In this document: in pieces, positions 8,942 through 16,372 of the stretch | How positions within the stretch are numbered: position 1 is the stretch's first letter | How the letters are laid out: every line of letters starts with the position of its first letter | NCBI RefSeq assembly: GCF_014842925.1 | Contig: NZ_JACYXJ010000005.1 | Coordinates: 186,001 to 250,000 of the forward strand | Direction: 5' to 3' | Length of the DNA stretch: 64,000 bases | Source: Roseibium polysiphoniae | GTDB taxonomy: Bacteria > Pseudomonadota > Alphaproteobacteria > Rhizobiales > Stappiaceae | Position numbers and translations under genes: made by a program | The notes under the pieces: generated by a model | Told to the model about the DNA's origin: nothing | Seen by the model: only the letters and a program-made list of their open reading frames with translations | Databases searched by the model: none

Positions 8942-9715
8942 ATGCTTAAGACAAGAGTCAATTTCACTCTCAAATCAATTGCGGCAGCAGCGGCACTCGC
9001 AGTCGTCGGCGCTTTTTCTCACACTGCTCCAGCTGTTGCTGAAAGTCCTTTCCACACGGGCGTGTGGCAGTTGAACACCAAGGACGGATCGCGCGGTCTT
9101 GTTGTCAGCGACTGGCTGGTGTTCGAAGATGGATTGCCAAAACGCTGGCTTTATCGCCGCGCCGGCACAAACGATGCCAACCAATTCGACTTTTTCACCC
9201 GTTCCATCGGTGACAAGGGCTACACGCCAGTCGGCATTCGCGTCTACCGCACTGGCGAACACACGATGAAATACACTGTGGCACCAAAGGGCGAAGAAGC
9301 CTTTGAAGTCACGGCCGAGCGCCTCTCGATCCCGAACTACAAGAATTCCTGTCTGTCCGTCGAAGGCAAGGGCAAGCGGTTCTTTGGCAATTGGGTCGGC
9401 ACCACAGCTTCCCAGCTGAAGAAGCTCAGCCTTGGCCGCAACACCCTCACGATTGACGGCGAAAAGCGCAATGTCACCGTGGAAGAGGTCAGGGTTGGCC
9501 GCATGGGCATCGTCGAGAACGGCACACCGATTGGTTTCTTCACCGACGCGGGCGGTGATTACGCCGTACTGCAGATGTTCAAGCCTGGTGTAACCGACGC
9601 CCAGATGCGCGATCCGAAGCGGGAAATTCTGGATTTCGCCTCAGAACAAGTCGTTCGCAATCCGCGCGGAGACTGTGACAGACAAATTGCATCGCGTCTG
9701 AAAGCAATGAAATAG
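8942..9715 (+). CDS. exported protein of unknown function
   Basis: I do not recognise a characterised family. The 257-residue product has a clear N-terminal signal peptide (hydrophobic about 11-30, ending APAVAES), so it should be periplasmic or secreted. The mature part is beta-rich in appearance, with two cysteines far apart (in NSCLSVEG and RGDCDRQ) that could form a disulfide. The gene stands alone, after the inverted repeat that ends the ybbAP unit. The start codon at 8942 is the first possible one and gives a good signal peptide. Confidence 0.6.
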   Translation: MLKTRVNFTLKSIAAAAALAVVGAFSHTAPAVAESPFHTGVWQLNTKDGSRGLVVSDWLVFEDGLPKRWLYRRAGTNDANQFDFFTRSIGDKGYTPVGIRVYRTGEHTMKYTVAPKGEEAFEVTAERLSIPNYKNSCLSVEGKGKRFFGNWVGTTASQLKKLSLGRNTLTIDGEKRNVTVEEVRVGRMGIVENGTPIGFFTDAGGDYAVLQMFKPGVTDAQMRDPKREILDFASEQVVRNPRGDCDRQIASRLKAMK

Positions 9716-9772
9716 GCGTAAGGGCTTAAGCATATTGATGGAAACACTGGCAAAGACCAAAATGTTACAGTT

Positions 9773-9800
9773 TTGTCAGAAAAATCATCTTGTGCTACTG
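9773..9800 (+). promoter_or_regulatory. candidate promoter of the Bax-inhibitor-1 gene
   Basis: TTGTCA (9773-9778) and CTACTG (9795-9800) are separated by 16 bases. The expected start of transcription is about 77 bp before the ATG at 9884. The -10 box is imperfect. Confidence 0.3.
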
Positions 9801-9883
9801 TCAGGACTTTCCCATATGTTGAGGGAGTTTCGTTGCATGTAATCTCGCATGCAATTTCGAACCGGAAGGGGAATCACACGACC

Positions 9884-10642
9884 ATGTCGACCTTTAACCG
9901 AAATTCACAGGCGTCGTATTCGGTGGCCGGCACTCAGGCCGATGCAGCGATCGATCAGGGCCTGCGCAGCTACATGCTGGGCGTTTACAATTACATGACC
10001 CTCGGCCTCGCGCTGACCGGGTTCTTCGCTCTTGGCACAGTCTTCCTGGCAGTCGATCAGACAGCTGGCGGAATGGCTCTGACACCGCTTGGCCAGGCCC
10101 TTTACGGCTCGCCGCTCAAGTGGGTTGTCATGCTCGCACCGCTCGGCATGGTCATGTTCCTGTCGTTCAAGATCCAGTCCATGAGCGCATCAGCGGCTCG
10201 GACGACCTTCCTGGTCTACGCGGCCGTGATGGGCATTTCGCTGTCGTCGATCTTCCTGGTCTACACAGGTGGTTCTATCGCCCGCGTGTTCTTCATCACT
10301 GCAGCATCCTTCGGTGCGTTGAGCCTCTTCGGCTACACCACCAAGAAAGATCTGTCGGCTTGGGGTTCATTCCTGTTCATGGGCCTGATCGGCATCGTCA
10401 TCGCGTCGCTGGTCAACATCTTCCTGGCGTCTTCCGCCCTGCAGTTCGCCATCTCCGTGATCGGTGTCCTCGTGTTTGCCGGCCTCACCGCCTACGACAC
10501 GCAGCAGATCAAGGAAATGTACTACGAAGGCGACTCCAGCGAAGTGGCCACGAAGAAGTCAGTCATGGGCGCCCTGCGTCTCTACCTCGACTTCATCAAC
10601 ATGTTCCTGATGCTGCTTCAGCTGTTCGGCAACCGCGAATAA
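9884..10642 (+). CDS. Bax inhibitor-1/YccA family membrane protein
   Basis: Inner-membrane protein of 252 residues with about seven membrane segments. The N-terminal cytoplasmic part leads into GVYNYMTLGLALTG, and the C-terminal YDTQQIKEMY followed by LRLYLDFINMF is the conserved signature of this family. Members include E. coli YccA, a modulator of the FtsH protease, and eukaryotic BI-1 calcium-leak proteins; the role here is inferred only from family. The ATG at 9884 follows GGAAGGGG and gives the normal length. It is followed by a strong terminator. Confidence 0.85.
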   Translation: MSTFNRNSQASYSVAGTQADAAIDQGLRSYMLGVYNYMTLGLALTGFFALGTVFLAVDQTAGGMALTPLGQALYGSPLKWVVMLAPLGMVMFLSFKIQSMSASAARTTFLVYAAVMGISLSSIFLVYTGGSIARVFFITAASFGALSLFGYTTKKDLSAWGSFLFMGLIGIVIASLVNIFLASSALQFAISVIGVLVFAGLTAYDTQQIKEMYYEGDSSEVATKKSVMGALRLYLDFINMFLMLLQLFGNRE

Positions 10643-10670
10643 GCTGGACGCTCAGCCAGACAAAAGAAAA

Positions 10671-10698
10671 GCCCGGCCATCGCGCCGGGCTTTTTTTT
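10671..10698 (+). terminator. rho-independent terminator
   Basis: A 7-bp GC stem GCCCGGC/GCCGGGC with loop CATCGC is followed by eight T. It ends the Bax-inhibitor-1 gene. Confidence 0.9.
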
Positions 10699-10718
10699 AT
10701 TGCGTGCTGCAAGACCTT

Positions 10719-11114
10719 TCAGGCGTCGATCAACCGCAAGTGCTTCTTCTTTTCCAGAACCTTCAGGACCTGCGCCAGATCGTGCCCGCGCTTGAGGATC
10801 ATTCCTCCGGTCGCAACCACAGAGTAGGCACCCTGACGCCGGGCCAGCTTCGGATTTTTCTCAATTCGGTAGAGTGGCATTTCAGAGCTATGGCGGAAGA
10901 CCGAAAAGACGGCTCGCTCACTCATCAGGTCGATCGCATAGTCCCGCCACTCGCCGTCAGCAACCATGCGTCCATAAAGCTTCAGAATTGTATTGAGTTC
11001 CAGCCGGTTGAAGGCCACCAGTGGTTTTGGCGGGGGCGTTGGCTGCGGGGATGGCGTGGCCACGGCAATGCCATGTGAACCACGCTTAGACGCGTTCTCG
11101 TCGGTTTCGCTCAT
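10719..11114 (-). CDS. DUF2794 family protein
   Basis: A 131-residue protein of a family restricted to alphaproteobacteria. After a low-complexity proline-rich start, the conserved core reads FNRLELNTILKLYGRM, EWRDYAIDL and YRIEKNPKLARRQGAYSVV. Function is unknown; the protein is soluble and has no signal peptide. The ATG at 11114 is taken as start, and a GGAGGCGG lies just upstream of it on the minus strand. The gene converges on the terminator of its neighbour. Confidence 0.85.
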   Translation of the reverse strand: MSETDENASKRGSHGIAVATPSPQPTPPPKPLVAFNRLELNTILKLYGRMVADGEWRDYAIDLMSERAVFSVFRHSSEMPLYRIEKNPKLARRQGAYSVVATGGMILKRGHDLAQVLKVLEKKKHLRLIDA

Positions 11115-11334
11115 TCCGCCTCCTGAACAGGTTCGGTGAGACCTCCAGAGACACCAGATCAGAGCATTCCTCTCTTCGGCGTCATCTTTCCGTCATGATG
11201 CGCAAGTCTTTGCACCTTTGGCAAGTGCGAGGCTTTCAAGCCGTTCAAAAGGCGTCTTTTTAGCCTTAAAAAAAATCATTATTTTGCCTTATTCCAGCCC
11301 TTGGCCAGCCATTTTGGCCACCCATATTGAGATC

Positions 11335-11471
11335 ATACCCTGATGGTCCTGAACACTCGGCTTCGGAACGCATTAGCCCCCCAGCCCCCCGGGGTCAGAG
11401 TTGATCGGATCTTGTATTCGCGTACTTGAACGTCAGGGCAACTGAAGGGCCGGCCACAAGCCGGCCCTTTT
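11335..11471 (+). ncRNA. candidate structured small RNA, about 137 nt
   Basis: No open frame lies between 11115 and 11596, yet a terminator sits at 11445-11471 with no gene before it on that strand. A possible promoter is TTGGCC (11301-11306), 16 bases, then CATATT (11323-11328). The bases CCCTGATG (11338-11345) can pair with CGTCAGGG (11431-11438), closing a rod of about 100 nt just before the terminator. A terminal stem closing an imperfect rod resembles 6S-type RNA, but I could not match a known consensus (6S, SRP, tmRNA and RNase P were considered). The part from 11115 to 11300 shows nothing recognisable beyond AT-rich stretches. Confidence 0.4.
11445..11471 (+). terminator. rho-independent terminator in a gene-free gap
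   Basis: A 10-bp stem AAGGGCCGGC/GCCGGCCCTT with loop CACAA and a run of four T. No coding gene precedes it on the plus strand for more than 700 bp. Confidence 0.75.
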
Positions 11472-11596
11472 CATATCCGCCGCTCTTTTGATGACCTCTC
11501 CGCAACGCCCTCTTGTTTGACAGGGGCGCGAAGTGCCTGAGCCCGCCTCGTCACTTTTTCTTCACCCACACGCGATCGTCCTGTACGATCGTCGAC

Positions 11597-12118
11597 ATGA
11601 CAATCGATCTCATCGATCTGCGCCCTGCAGAAGCTGGTGACTGCGACGCCCTGGCCACGGTCCACAGCGCAGCCTGGCTCGGTGCTTATCGCGGCCTTCT
11701 CGATGGTGTTGAGCTCGAGCGTCTGATCGCGAGACGCCCCGCGGCATGGTGGCGTAGCGCCCTGTCCAAAGGCGTAAAGATCCAGGTCCTCGAAGTCGCC
11801 AATGAGCCGGCCGGCTATGCTTCCTACGGATCCTGCCGCATGAGCAATCTGCCCTACGAGGGCGAGATCTATGAGCTGTATCTGAAGCCGGAATATCAAG
11901 GCCTGGGATTTGGCCGCGCACTCTTCCAAACCGTGCGCGAGGCCCTCGCCGCCCAGAAACTCGAAGGTCTTGCGGTTCAAGTGCTGAGTGACAATCAATC
12001 CGCCCGCGCATTCTATCGGGCGCTCGGCGGGAAACTCGCGGCGAAGTCGTCATATTACAGCGCCGGAAAGCCTTTCGAGCTCGCCGTCTACGGCTGGCCC
12101 GTTAGAGGCAAGGCATAA
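11597..12118 (+). CDS. GNAT family N-acetyltransferase
   Basis: A 173-residue acetyl-CoA-dependent acetyltransferase. Motif A is visible in EIYELYLKPEYQGLGFGRAL, with the Q-x-x-G-x-G acetyl-CoA pyrophosphate loop, and the following VLSDNQSARAFYRALGG is the usual motif B. The N-terminal LRPAEAGDCDALATVHSAAW is also typical. The acceptor is not deducible. The ATG at 11597 gives the family's normal beginning; an upstream extension to 11513 adds unrelated residues. Confidence 0.8.
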   Translation: MTIDLIDLRPAEAGDCDALATVHSAAWLGAYRGLLDGVELERLIARRPAAWWRSALSKGVKIQVLEVANEPAGYASYGSCRMSNLPYEGEIYELYLKPEYQGLGFGRALFQTVREALAAQKLEGLAVQVLSDNQSARAFYRALGGKLAAKSSYYSAGKPFELAVYGWPVRGKA

Positions 12119-12148
12119 GCACCGGCTTCGCCTGGCCTCAAACCTGAA

Positions 12149-12703
12149 TCAATTCAACGCCCCAGGCGTGCCGAGAACCTGCGGCTCCTGACCACAATCA
12201 TAGTGACCTGCCATCGTGTCGGCGGCCTGCCGCGCCATCTGGTTTGCGTTCTGGTTGGCACGGGCGTCGATCCGGGCGATCTGGCAGGTTGCCCCGGGGA
12301 CAACTTGTGTAACGATCAATATGTTGCCTGGCGTGCCGCCTTCCGGATTGTCGATGAACCAGCGCAGGATCGTTGCAAAGGCCTGACCGTCACGCAGACG
12401 CCATTCAAGGGTCTCGTTGACCGTGTTGAAGTTCGGCAGCGTCTGCTCAGCGGCGCGCTCACCTTCTGCTCCGATGCCGAAAGACACGAACATCCGCAAA
12501 TCGCCCTCGGCGATATAGACGGGCATGCCCTTGTATCCCGCGCAAAGCCAGGACCCACCGAAGGTGCCTTCATCGGTTGCTGGCGCCTCTTGCATCTGGC
12601 ACTCGTCCAGTTTGATCTTGGTATAGGCGCTGTCGATGGTGGCAGCCTCTGCGCCGACAGCCAGTGCCGCCCATAATAACAGGGTTCCCAAAAGGCTCTT
12701 CAT
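12149..12703 (-). CDS. exported protein of unknown function
   Basis: A 184-residue protein with a signal peptide (about 1-20, MKSLLGTLLLW to AEAA). Four cysteines in the mature part (DECQMQ, WLCAGY, ATCQIA, YDCGQ) could form two disulfides in the periplasm. The ATG at 12703 has an excellent upstream GGAGGG, so the longer frame to 12859 is rejected. I recognise no family. The gene is divergent from the pyrophosphatase gene. Confidence 0.65.
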   Translation of the reverse strand: MKSLLGTLLLWAALAVGAEAATIDSAYTKIKLDECQMQEAPATDEGTFGGSWLCAGYKGMPVYIAEGDLRMFVSFGIGAEGERAAEQTLPNFNTVNETLEWRLRDGQAFATILRWFIDNPEGGTPGNILIVTQVVPGATCQIARIDARANQNANQMARQAADTMAGHYDCGQEPQVLGTPGALN

Positions 12704-12864
12704 CTCGGTTCCCTCCTGCAAAGGCTCGATCCAGCCCTCTGCGCTCGTTCGCGTAGCAGGCCAGTGACACCCATCATCATATGGTTGCAACGCAATAATA
12801 AAGGCTTGCGCTGAAACGATCAGGCTGCAATAGACCCACCAACAGCCAACAGGAGTCAAGCAGC

Positions 12865-13404
12865 ATGCGTATTGATGCAGTGCCGATCGGCAAGAACCCG
12901 CCAGAAGACATCAACGTCATCATCGAAGTTTCGGTCGGCGGCGAGCCAATCAAGTACGAAATGGACAAGGACGCTGGTGCAATGTACGTCGACCGCTTCC
13001 TTTACACGCCAATGCGCTACCCGGGCAATTACGGGTTCGTACCGCACACCCTTTGCGGTGATGGCGACCCGATCGACGTTGTTGTTGTGAACCAACGGCC
13101 AGTCGTCCCCGGCGCGATCATGAACTGCCGCCCCATCGGCGTTCTGATCATGGAAGACGAGTCCGGCATGGACGAAAAGATCATTGCAGTGCCGAGCAAC
13201 AAGCTGACGCGCCGCTATGAGAATGTCCACGATGTCAGCGACCTGCCGGAAATCACCATGGCGCAGGTGAAGCATTTCTTTGAGCACTACAAGGATCTGG
13301 AACCAGGCAAGTGGGTCAAGGTCACCGGCATCGAAGGCGTGGACATTGCCAAGAAGATGATCATGGAATCGATTGACCGCGCTCAGGCAGACGCCGCCGA
13401 GTAA
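12865..13404 (+). CDS. ppa: inorganic pyrophosphatase (family I)
   Basis: Soluble enzyme hydrolysing pyrophosphate to two phosphates, which pulls biosynthetic reactions forward. The 179 residues match the normal length of bacterial family I. The core [11 protein letters not shown] and the metal-binding DGDPIDVVV (aspartates of the D-x-D-P-x-D motif) are intact. The first residues [21 protein letters not shown] are typical. Monocistronic, with an end hairpin shared with the convergent gene. Confidence 0.95.
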   Translation: MRIDAVPIGKNPPEDINVIIEVSVGGEPIKYEMDKDAGAMYVDRFLYTPMRYPGNYGFVPHTLCGDGDPIDVVVVNQRPVVPGAIMNCRPIGVLIMEDESGMDEKIIAVPSNKLTRRYENVHDVSDLPEITMAQVKHFFEHYKDLEPGKWVKVTGIEGVDIAKKMIMESIDRAQADAAE

Positions 13405-13431
13405 CGTCGACTTCCTTTAAAGGTCTTTTGG

Positions 13432-13462
13432 AGCCGCAGCGGATCAAATCTCCGCTGCGGCT
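13432..13462. terminator. hairpin between convergent genes
   Basis: Arms AGCCGCAGCGGA (13432-13443) and TCCGCTGCGGCT (13451-13462) form a perfect 12-bp stem with a 7-nt loop. The right arm lies in the last codons of the zincin gene. T-runs are weak, so termination is likely but not certain. Confidence 0.5.
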
Positions 13463-13878
13463 TCAATTCTGTCCATGTCCGCGTCGGACAGACCGAAATG
13501 ATGGCCGATCTCATGCACCAGCACATGGGACACGATCTCACCGAGCGTTTCAGGATTTGACGCCCAATAGTCCAGTATAGGACGGCGGAACAGCCAGATC
13601 CGGTTTGGCATCTGACCTGTTACAAGTTCCGCGGCGCCTTCCGTCAGCCCTGCACCCTCAAAAAGCCCCAGAAGATCATGCGGATCTTCAATCCCCAGGG
13701 CATTGAGCACAGCATCCTCGGCATAGTCCGCCAGACTGACCTGCATGTGCCCGCATTGGGCCAGAATTTCGTGCGGAAGGTTGGCAAGAGTTTCGCTTGC
13801 CAGGGCTTCGAAGACCTCCAGATCAGGAGCGAAACGATCTGCCCATTCGGTTCTGCGCCCGGGACGGCTCGACCCCAT
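13444..13878 (-). CDS. zincin-like metallopeptidase family protein
   Basis: A 144-residue minimal zinc-peptidase fold protein (possible zinc metallopeptidase family). The HExxH motif is clear in VLVHEIGHHFGLSDADM, where the following H and D match the short-consensus form H-E-x-G-H-x-x-G. Proteins of this family are small, lack a signal peptide and have no well-defined substrate. It is followed on the same strand (upstream in coordinates 13932-14695) by two membrane-protein genes but the gap of about 50 bp makes an operon uncertain. Confidence 0.8.
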   Translation of the reverse strand: MGSSRPGRRTEWADRFAPDLEVFEALASETLANLPHEILAQCGHMQVSLADYAEDAVLNALGIEDPHDLLGLFEGAGLTEGAAELVTGQMPNRIWLFRRPILDYWASNPETLGEIVSHVLVHEIGHHFGLSDADMDRIEAAAEI

Positions 13879-13931
13879 CGCTCAGCTCCTGTTTTCTTGT
13901 GTGGCCGAAGGTGCGGCTCGAGATTTCATGG

Positions 13932-14186
13932 CTAAAGATAGGTGATCGCCAGATAGACTAAAAGTCCGACTGCAAAGATCAGCCCCGCTCCGCGCCCGAT
14001 CCGCGTTCCCCAGACTTCAACCTTGTCGTCTTCGTCAAGATCATGTGCGCCGAAATGATCCTGGGCACGCTTGGCCATCCGCACGAACGTCGACCCGGCA
14101 ACCGTCTCGCTCTCGGCCTCTACACGGTCGAGGGATCGCAGGGCCTCGTCACGACGCGCATCGTCTTTGGAACGCTGATCGCTCAT
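13932..14186 (-). CDS. small single-pass membrane protein, unknown function
   Basis: An 84-residue protein with a charged N-terminal half (SDQRSKDDARRDEALRSLDR, predicted helical) and one C-terminal membrane segment (about 66-83, GLIFAVGLLVYLAITYL). The start at 14186 overlaps the dsbB stop by 4 bp, so it is translationally coupled to dsbB. A longer frame to 14387 would run through dsbB. I recognise no characterised family. Confidence 0.65.
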   Translation of the reverse strand: MSDQRSKDDARRDEALRSLDRVEAESETVAGSTFVRMAKRAQDHFGAHDLDEDDKVEVWGTRIGRGAGLIFAVGLLVYLAITYL

Positions 14187-14695
14187 GGCTGACGCCCGCC
14201 GCGAAGCGAAAGGGCAGCCGAGAGCGCAGCCAGCAGTGTCAGGCCTGCAGAGGCAACGGCATTCCAGCCCGCGAACGAAAGCCCCAACATGCGCCAGCTC
14301 GCCTCCGTACAGCTGACCACTCGCGTGGACTTGAGCGCTGAAAGCATGTTGGTAGCGTCCGCAGGACCGGCGCTGCCGCCGCCGCAATCAGACGGCCCAG
14401 CCCAGAAGCCCCACTCCGCGCCGGACTGATAGATGCCAAGGCCCGCGCCATAGGCAAAAACCAGAGCGACAACGACCATCACGCCGCCCGCAAGCCTGGG
14501 CCGGCTACGGCTCATCAAGAGCAGTCCAAAGACCGTCAGAGGCAGTCCGGCATAATAGGGAACCCGCTGCTCAAGGCACAATTTGCAGGGAACATAGCCG
14601 CCGATCAGCTGAAAGCCCCATGCCGTGCAGATCACCGCGAGGCCAGCGGCCAGAAGAAGAAGAGCGATGGCCTTCGATTTGGCAGTGTCGGTCAT
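14183..14695 (-). CDS. dsbB: disulfide bond formation protein B
   Basis: Inner-membrane protein that reoxidises DsbA and passes electrons to quinone. The 170 residues carry four membrane segments, the first periplasmic cysteine pair C37-x-x-C40 (VPCKLC) and the second pair C104 and C129 in the second periplasmic loop, as DsbB requires. The arginine in CLEQRVPYY next to the first pair, which interacts with quinone, is present. No dsbA is adjacent. The gene follows the VTT-domain gene by 18 bp on the same strand, so they probably share a transcript. Confidence 0.85.
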   Translation of the reverse strand: MTDTAKSKAIALLLLAAGLAVICTAWGFQLIGGYVPCKLCLEQRVPYYAGLPLTVFGLLLMSRSRPRLAGGVMVVVALVFAYGAGLGIYQSGAEWGFWAGPSDCGGGSAGPADATNMLSALKSTRVVSCTEASWRMLGLSFAGWNAVASAGLTLLAALSAALSLRGGRQP

Positions 14696-14713
14696 TCCTG
14701 AAGCTCCCTGCCT

Positions 14714-15292
14714 TCAAAGCACCTTGATCAATACGAAACCACCGACCAGAAGCACCACGAACAGGGTGAACATGAGGCCGAGGCGCTTTTCGATAAAGTC
14801 ACGGATGGGTGGACCGAAGAAATAGAGCAGAGCCGCGACCACGAAAAACCGGATGCCGCGAGACACGATACTCGCCACCAGGAAGATCGGCAGACTGAGC
14901 CCGGCGGCGCCGCTTGCGATGGTGATGACCTTGTAAGGAAATGGCGTCAGCCCGGCGATAAAGACGAACCACCAGCCCCAGGCGTTGAAAATCTCGCTGA
15001 AGCTCTCGAACTTGTCGAGATATCCGTAAAAGCCGAGGATCGGTTCGGCGACCTGCTGGAACAGGAACGACCCGATCATGTAGCCGGCGAGCCCGCCCAG
15101 AACCGAGGTCACCGTGCACAGAAGCGCCAGAAACCAGGCCTTCTCCTTTCGGGCGATGACCATGGGGATCAGAAGAATGTCGGGCGGGATCGGAAAAACC
15201 GAGCTTTCGACAAACGACACCGTTCCCAGAGCTGCAGGCGCACGGGGTCCGGAGGCAAGGGACAAGGTCCAATCGTACAAACGGCGTAACAT
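14714..15292 (-). CDS. VTT/DedA-type membrane protein (YqaA-like)
   Basis: A 192-residue inner-membrane protein of the DedA/VTT superfamily, members of which are implicated in lipid flipping and membrane homeostasis. Visible are SFVESSVFPIPPDILLIPMVI, in the re-entrant N-terminal region, and GLTPFPYKVITIASGAAGL in the central motif. The ATG at 15292 has GGAGAACGG just upstream and starts MLRRLYDWTLSLA as in YqaA homologues. The frame extends to 15580 but that part is the complement of the tRNA gene. Confidence 0.8.
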   Translation of the reverse strand: MLRRLYDWTLSLASGPRAPAALGTVSFVESSVFPIPPDILLIPMVIARKEKAWFLALLCTVTSVLGGLAGYMIGSFLFQQVAEPILGFYGYLDKFESFSEIFNAWGWWFVFIAGLTPFPYKVITIASGAAGLSLPIFLVASIVSRGIRFFVVAALLYFFGPPIRDFIEKRLGLMFTLFVVLLVGGFVLIKVL

Positions 15293-15414
15293 CCGTTCTC
15301 CATAGCCTTTCACCTGCGCAATGTCACCCGCGCAAAACACAGCTGAGAAACACCGCACGAAATATGGTTTTCCAGGCAACTTTACACAGGCTTGCGGAAA
15401 GCGTCTGGAAGGCA

Positions 15415-15442
15415 TTGACGCCGGACAGCCGCTGGCTATTAT
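15415..15442 (+). promoter_or_regulatory. promoter of tRNA-Leu
   Basis: TTGACG (15415-15420), 16 bases, TATTAT (15437-15442). Transcription would begin about 10 bp before the mature tRNA. Confidence 0.7.
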
Positions 15443-15459
15443 CGCGCGACCTTGACGCT

Positions 15460-15544
15460 GCCCCTCTGGCGGAATTGGTAGACGCGCGGGATTCAAAATC
15501 CCGTTTCTTCGGAAGTGCCGGTTCGATTCCGGCGGGGGGCACCA
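15460..15544 (+). tRNA. tRNA-Leu (anticodon CAA)
   Basis: 85 nt with an encoded CCA end. The acceptor arms GCCCCTC and GGGGGGC pair with one G-U; the anticodon stem-loop CGGGA-TTCAAAA-TCCCG places CAA at 15494-15496; the T arm carries GTTCGATTC. The extended variable arm (about 13 nt, TTCTTCGGAA region) is the class II form expected for leucine. It decodes UUG. Confidence 0.97.
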
Positions 15545-15749
15545 GCTTTCAGATCGCAGCCCGGCATCTCGAGGGCGCATCTTGCGGTATCACCACTCCC
15601 CACAGCAGCCCTTCACCTTTTGATTACGACGATTTTCGAAATTGCTTTGGCAGGCCGAAAATTGCGCGCAGGACTTGGTGCTTAACGCAAAAGTGATCCA
15701 TTTCAGATATGCAACCCCGACTGACAACAGCGCTTATCGGGGGGAACAA

Positions 15750-16283
15750 ATGGCTGTCGCGGAGAAAGAACGGAAAAACCTGGCGGACATCGAGCCCGTC
15801 GAAGCGGTTGACGCAACTGCCTCTTCAGTCGCCGACATTGCCGATCCCGTAGATGACACGGGCGTTTTCACTCTCGCCCGTTTGACCAAAGACACGCTTC
15901 AGCCGTCACCGATCAATCCGGACTGGATCCTCGAAGGCAACCCGGAAGCAAAGGTGCGCAATCTCTCGGTCATGAGCCGTGGCTGGGCAACCACCGATCA
16001 CTGGTCTTGCACGGCCGGAAAATTCCGCTGGCACTATGCCTGGGATGAGACCGTCATGTTTCTCGAGGGCGAGGTCGTCATTACCGATGATGAAGGTCAG
16101 GTCTACGTTGGCCGTCCCGGCACCAGCCTTTTCTTTCCGGCGGGCACATCGGCAACCTGGGTGGTCCCCCGCTATATCCGCAAGATCGCCTTCAACCAGC
16201 GCCCGGTTCCAGCATACCTTCACATCCTGGCGCGCGGCGCAAACAAGATCTTCAAGGTCCTCGGGCTGCCGACCAGACCATAA
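15750..16283 (+). CDS. cupin-fold protein (DUF861-like)
   Basis: A 177-residue protein with a disordered acidic N-terminus (about 1-45) and one small beta-barrel of the (S)-ureidoglycine aminohydrolase/DUF861 cupin type: KFRWHYAWDETVMFLEGEVVITDDEGQ followed by GRPGTSLFFPAGTSATWVVPRYIRKI. Such proteins bind small ligands or a metal; of the usual metal ligands a histidine and a glutamate (HYAWDE) are present. Function is unknown. The ATG at 15750 has GGGGGAA upstream. The region 15545-15749 after the tRNA holds no gene. Confidence 0.7.
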   Translation: MAVAEKERKNLADIEPVEAVDATASSVADIADPVDDTGVFTLARLTKDTLQPSPINPDWILEGNPEAKVRNLSVMSRGWATTDHWSCTAGKFRWHYAWDETVMFLEGEVVITDDEGQVYVGRPGTSLFFPAGTSATWVVPRYIRKIAFNQRPVPAYLHILARGANKIFKVLGLPTRP

Positions 16284-16372
16284 GACTTGGCAACAGGACG
16301 ATGGCGCGCAACCTGCCCGGAACATAGGCAAGTGTTCTGGACAGGTCGCTGACCCTTGGCTAGTGTCGGTCC

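Noticed and set aside
15364..15696. Small open frame across the tRNA
   Set aside because: Its peptide contains the usual translation of a tRNA-Leu gene (LVDARDSKSRFFGS); it is an artefact of the tRNA.
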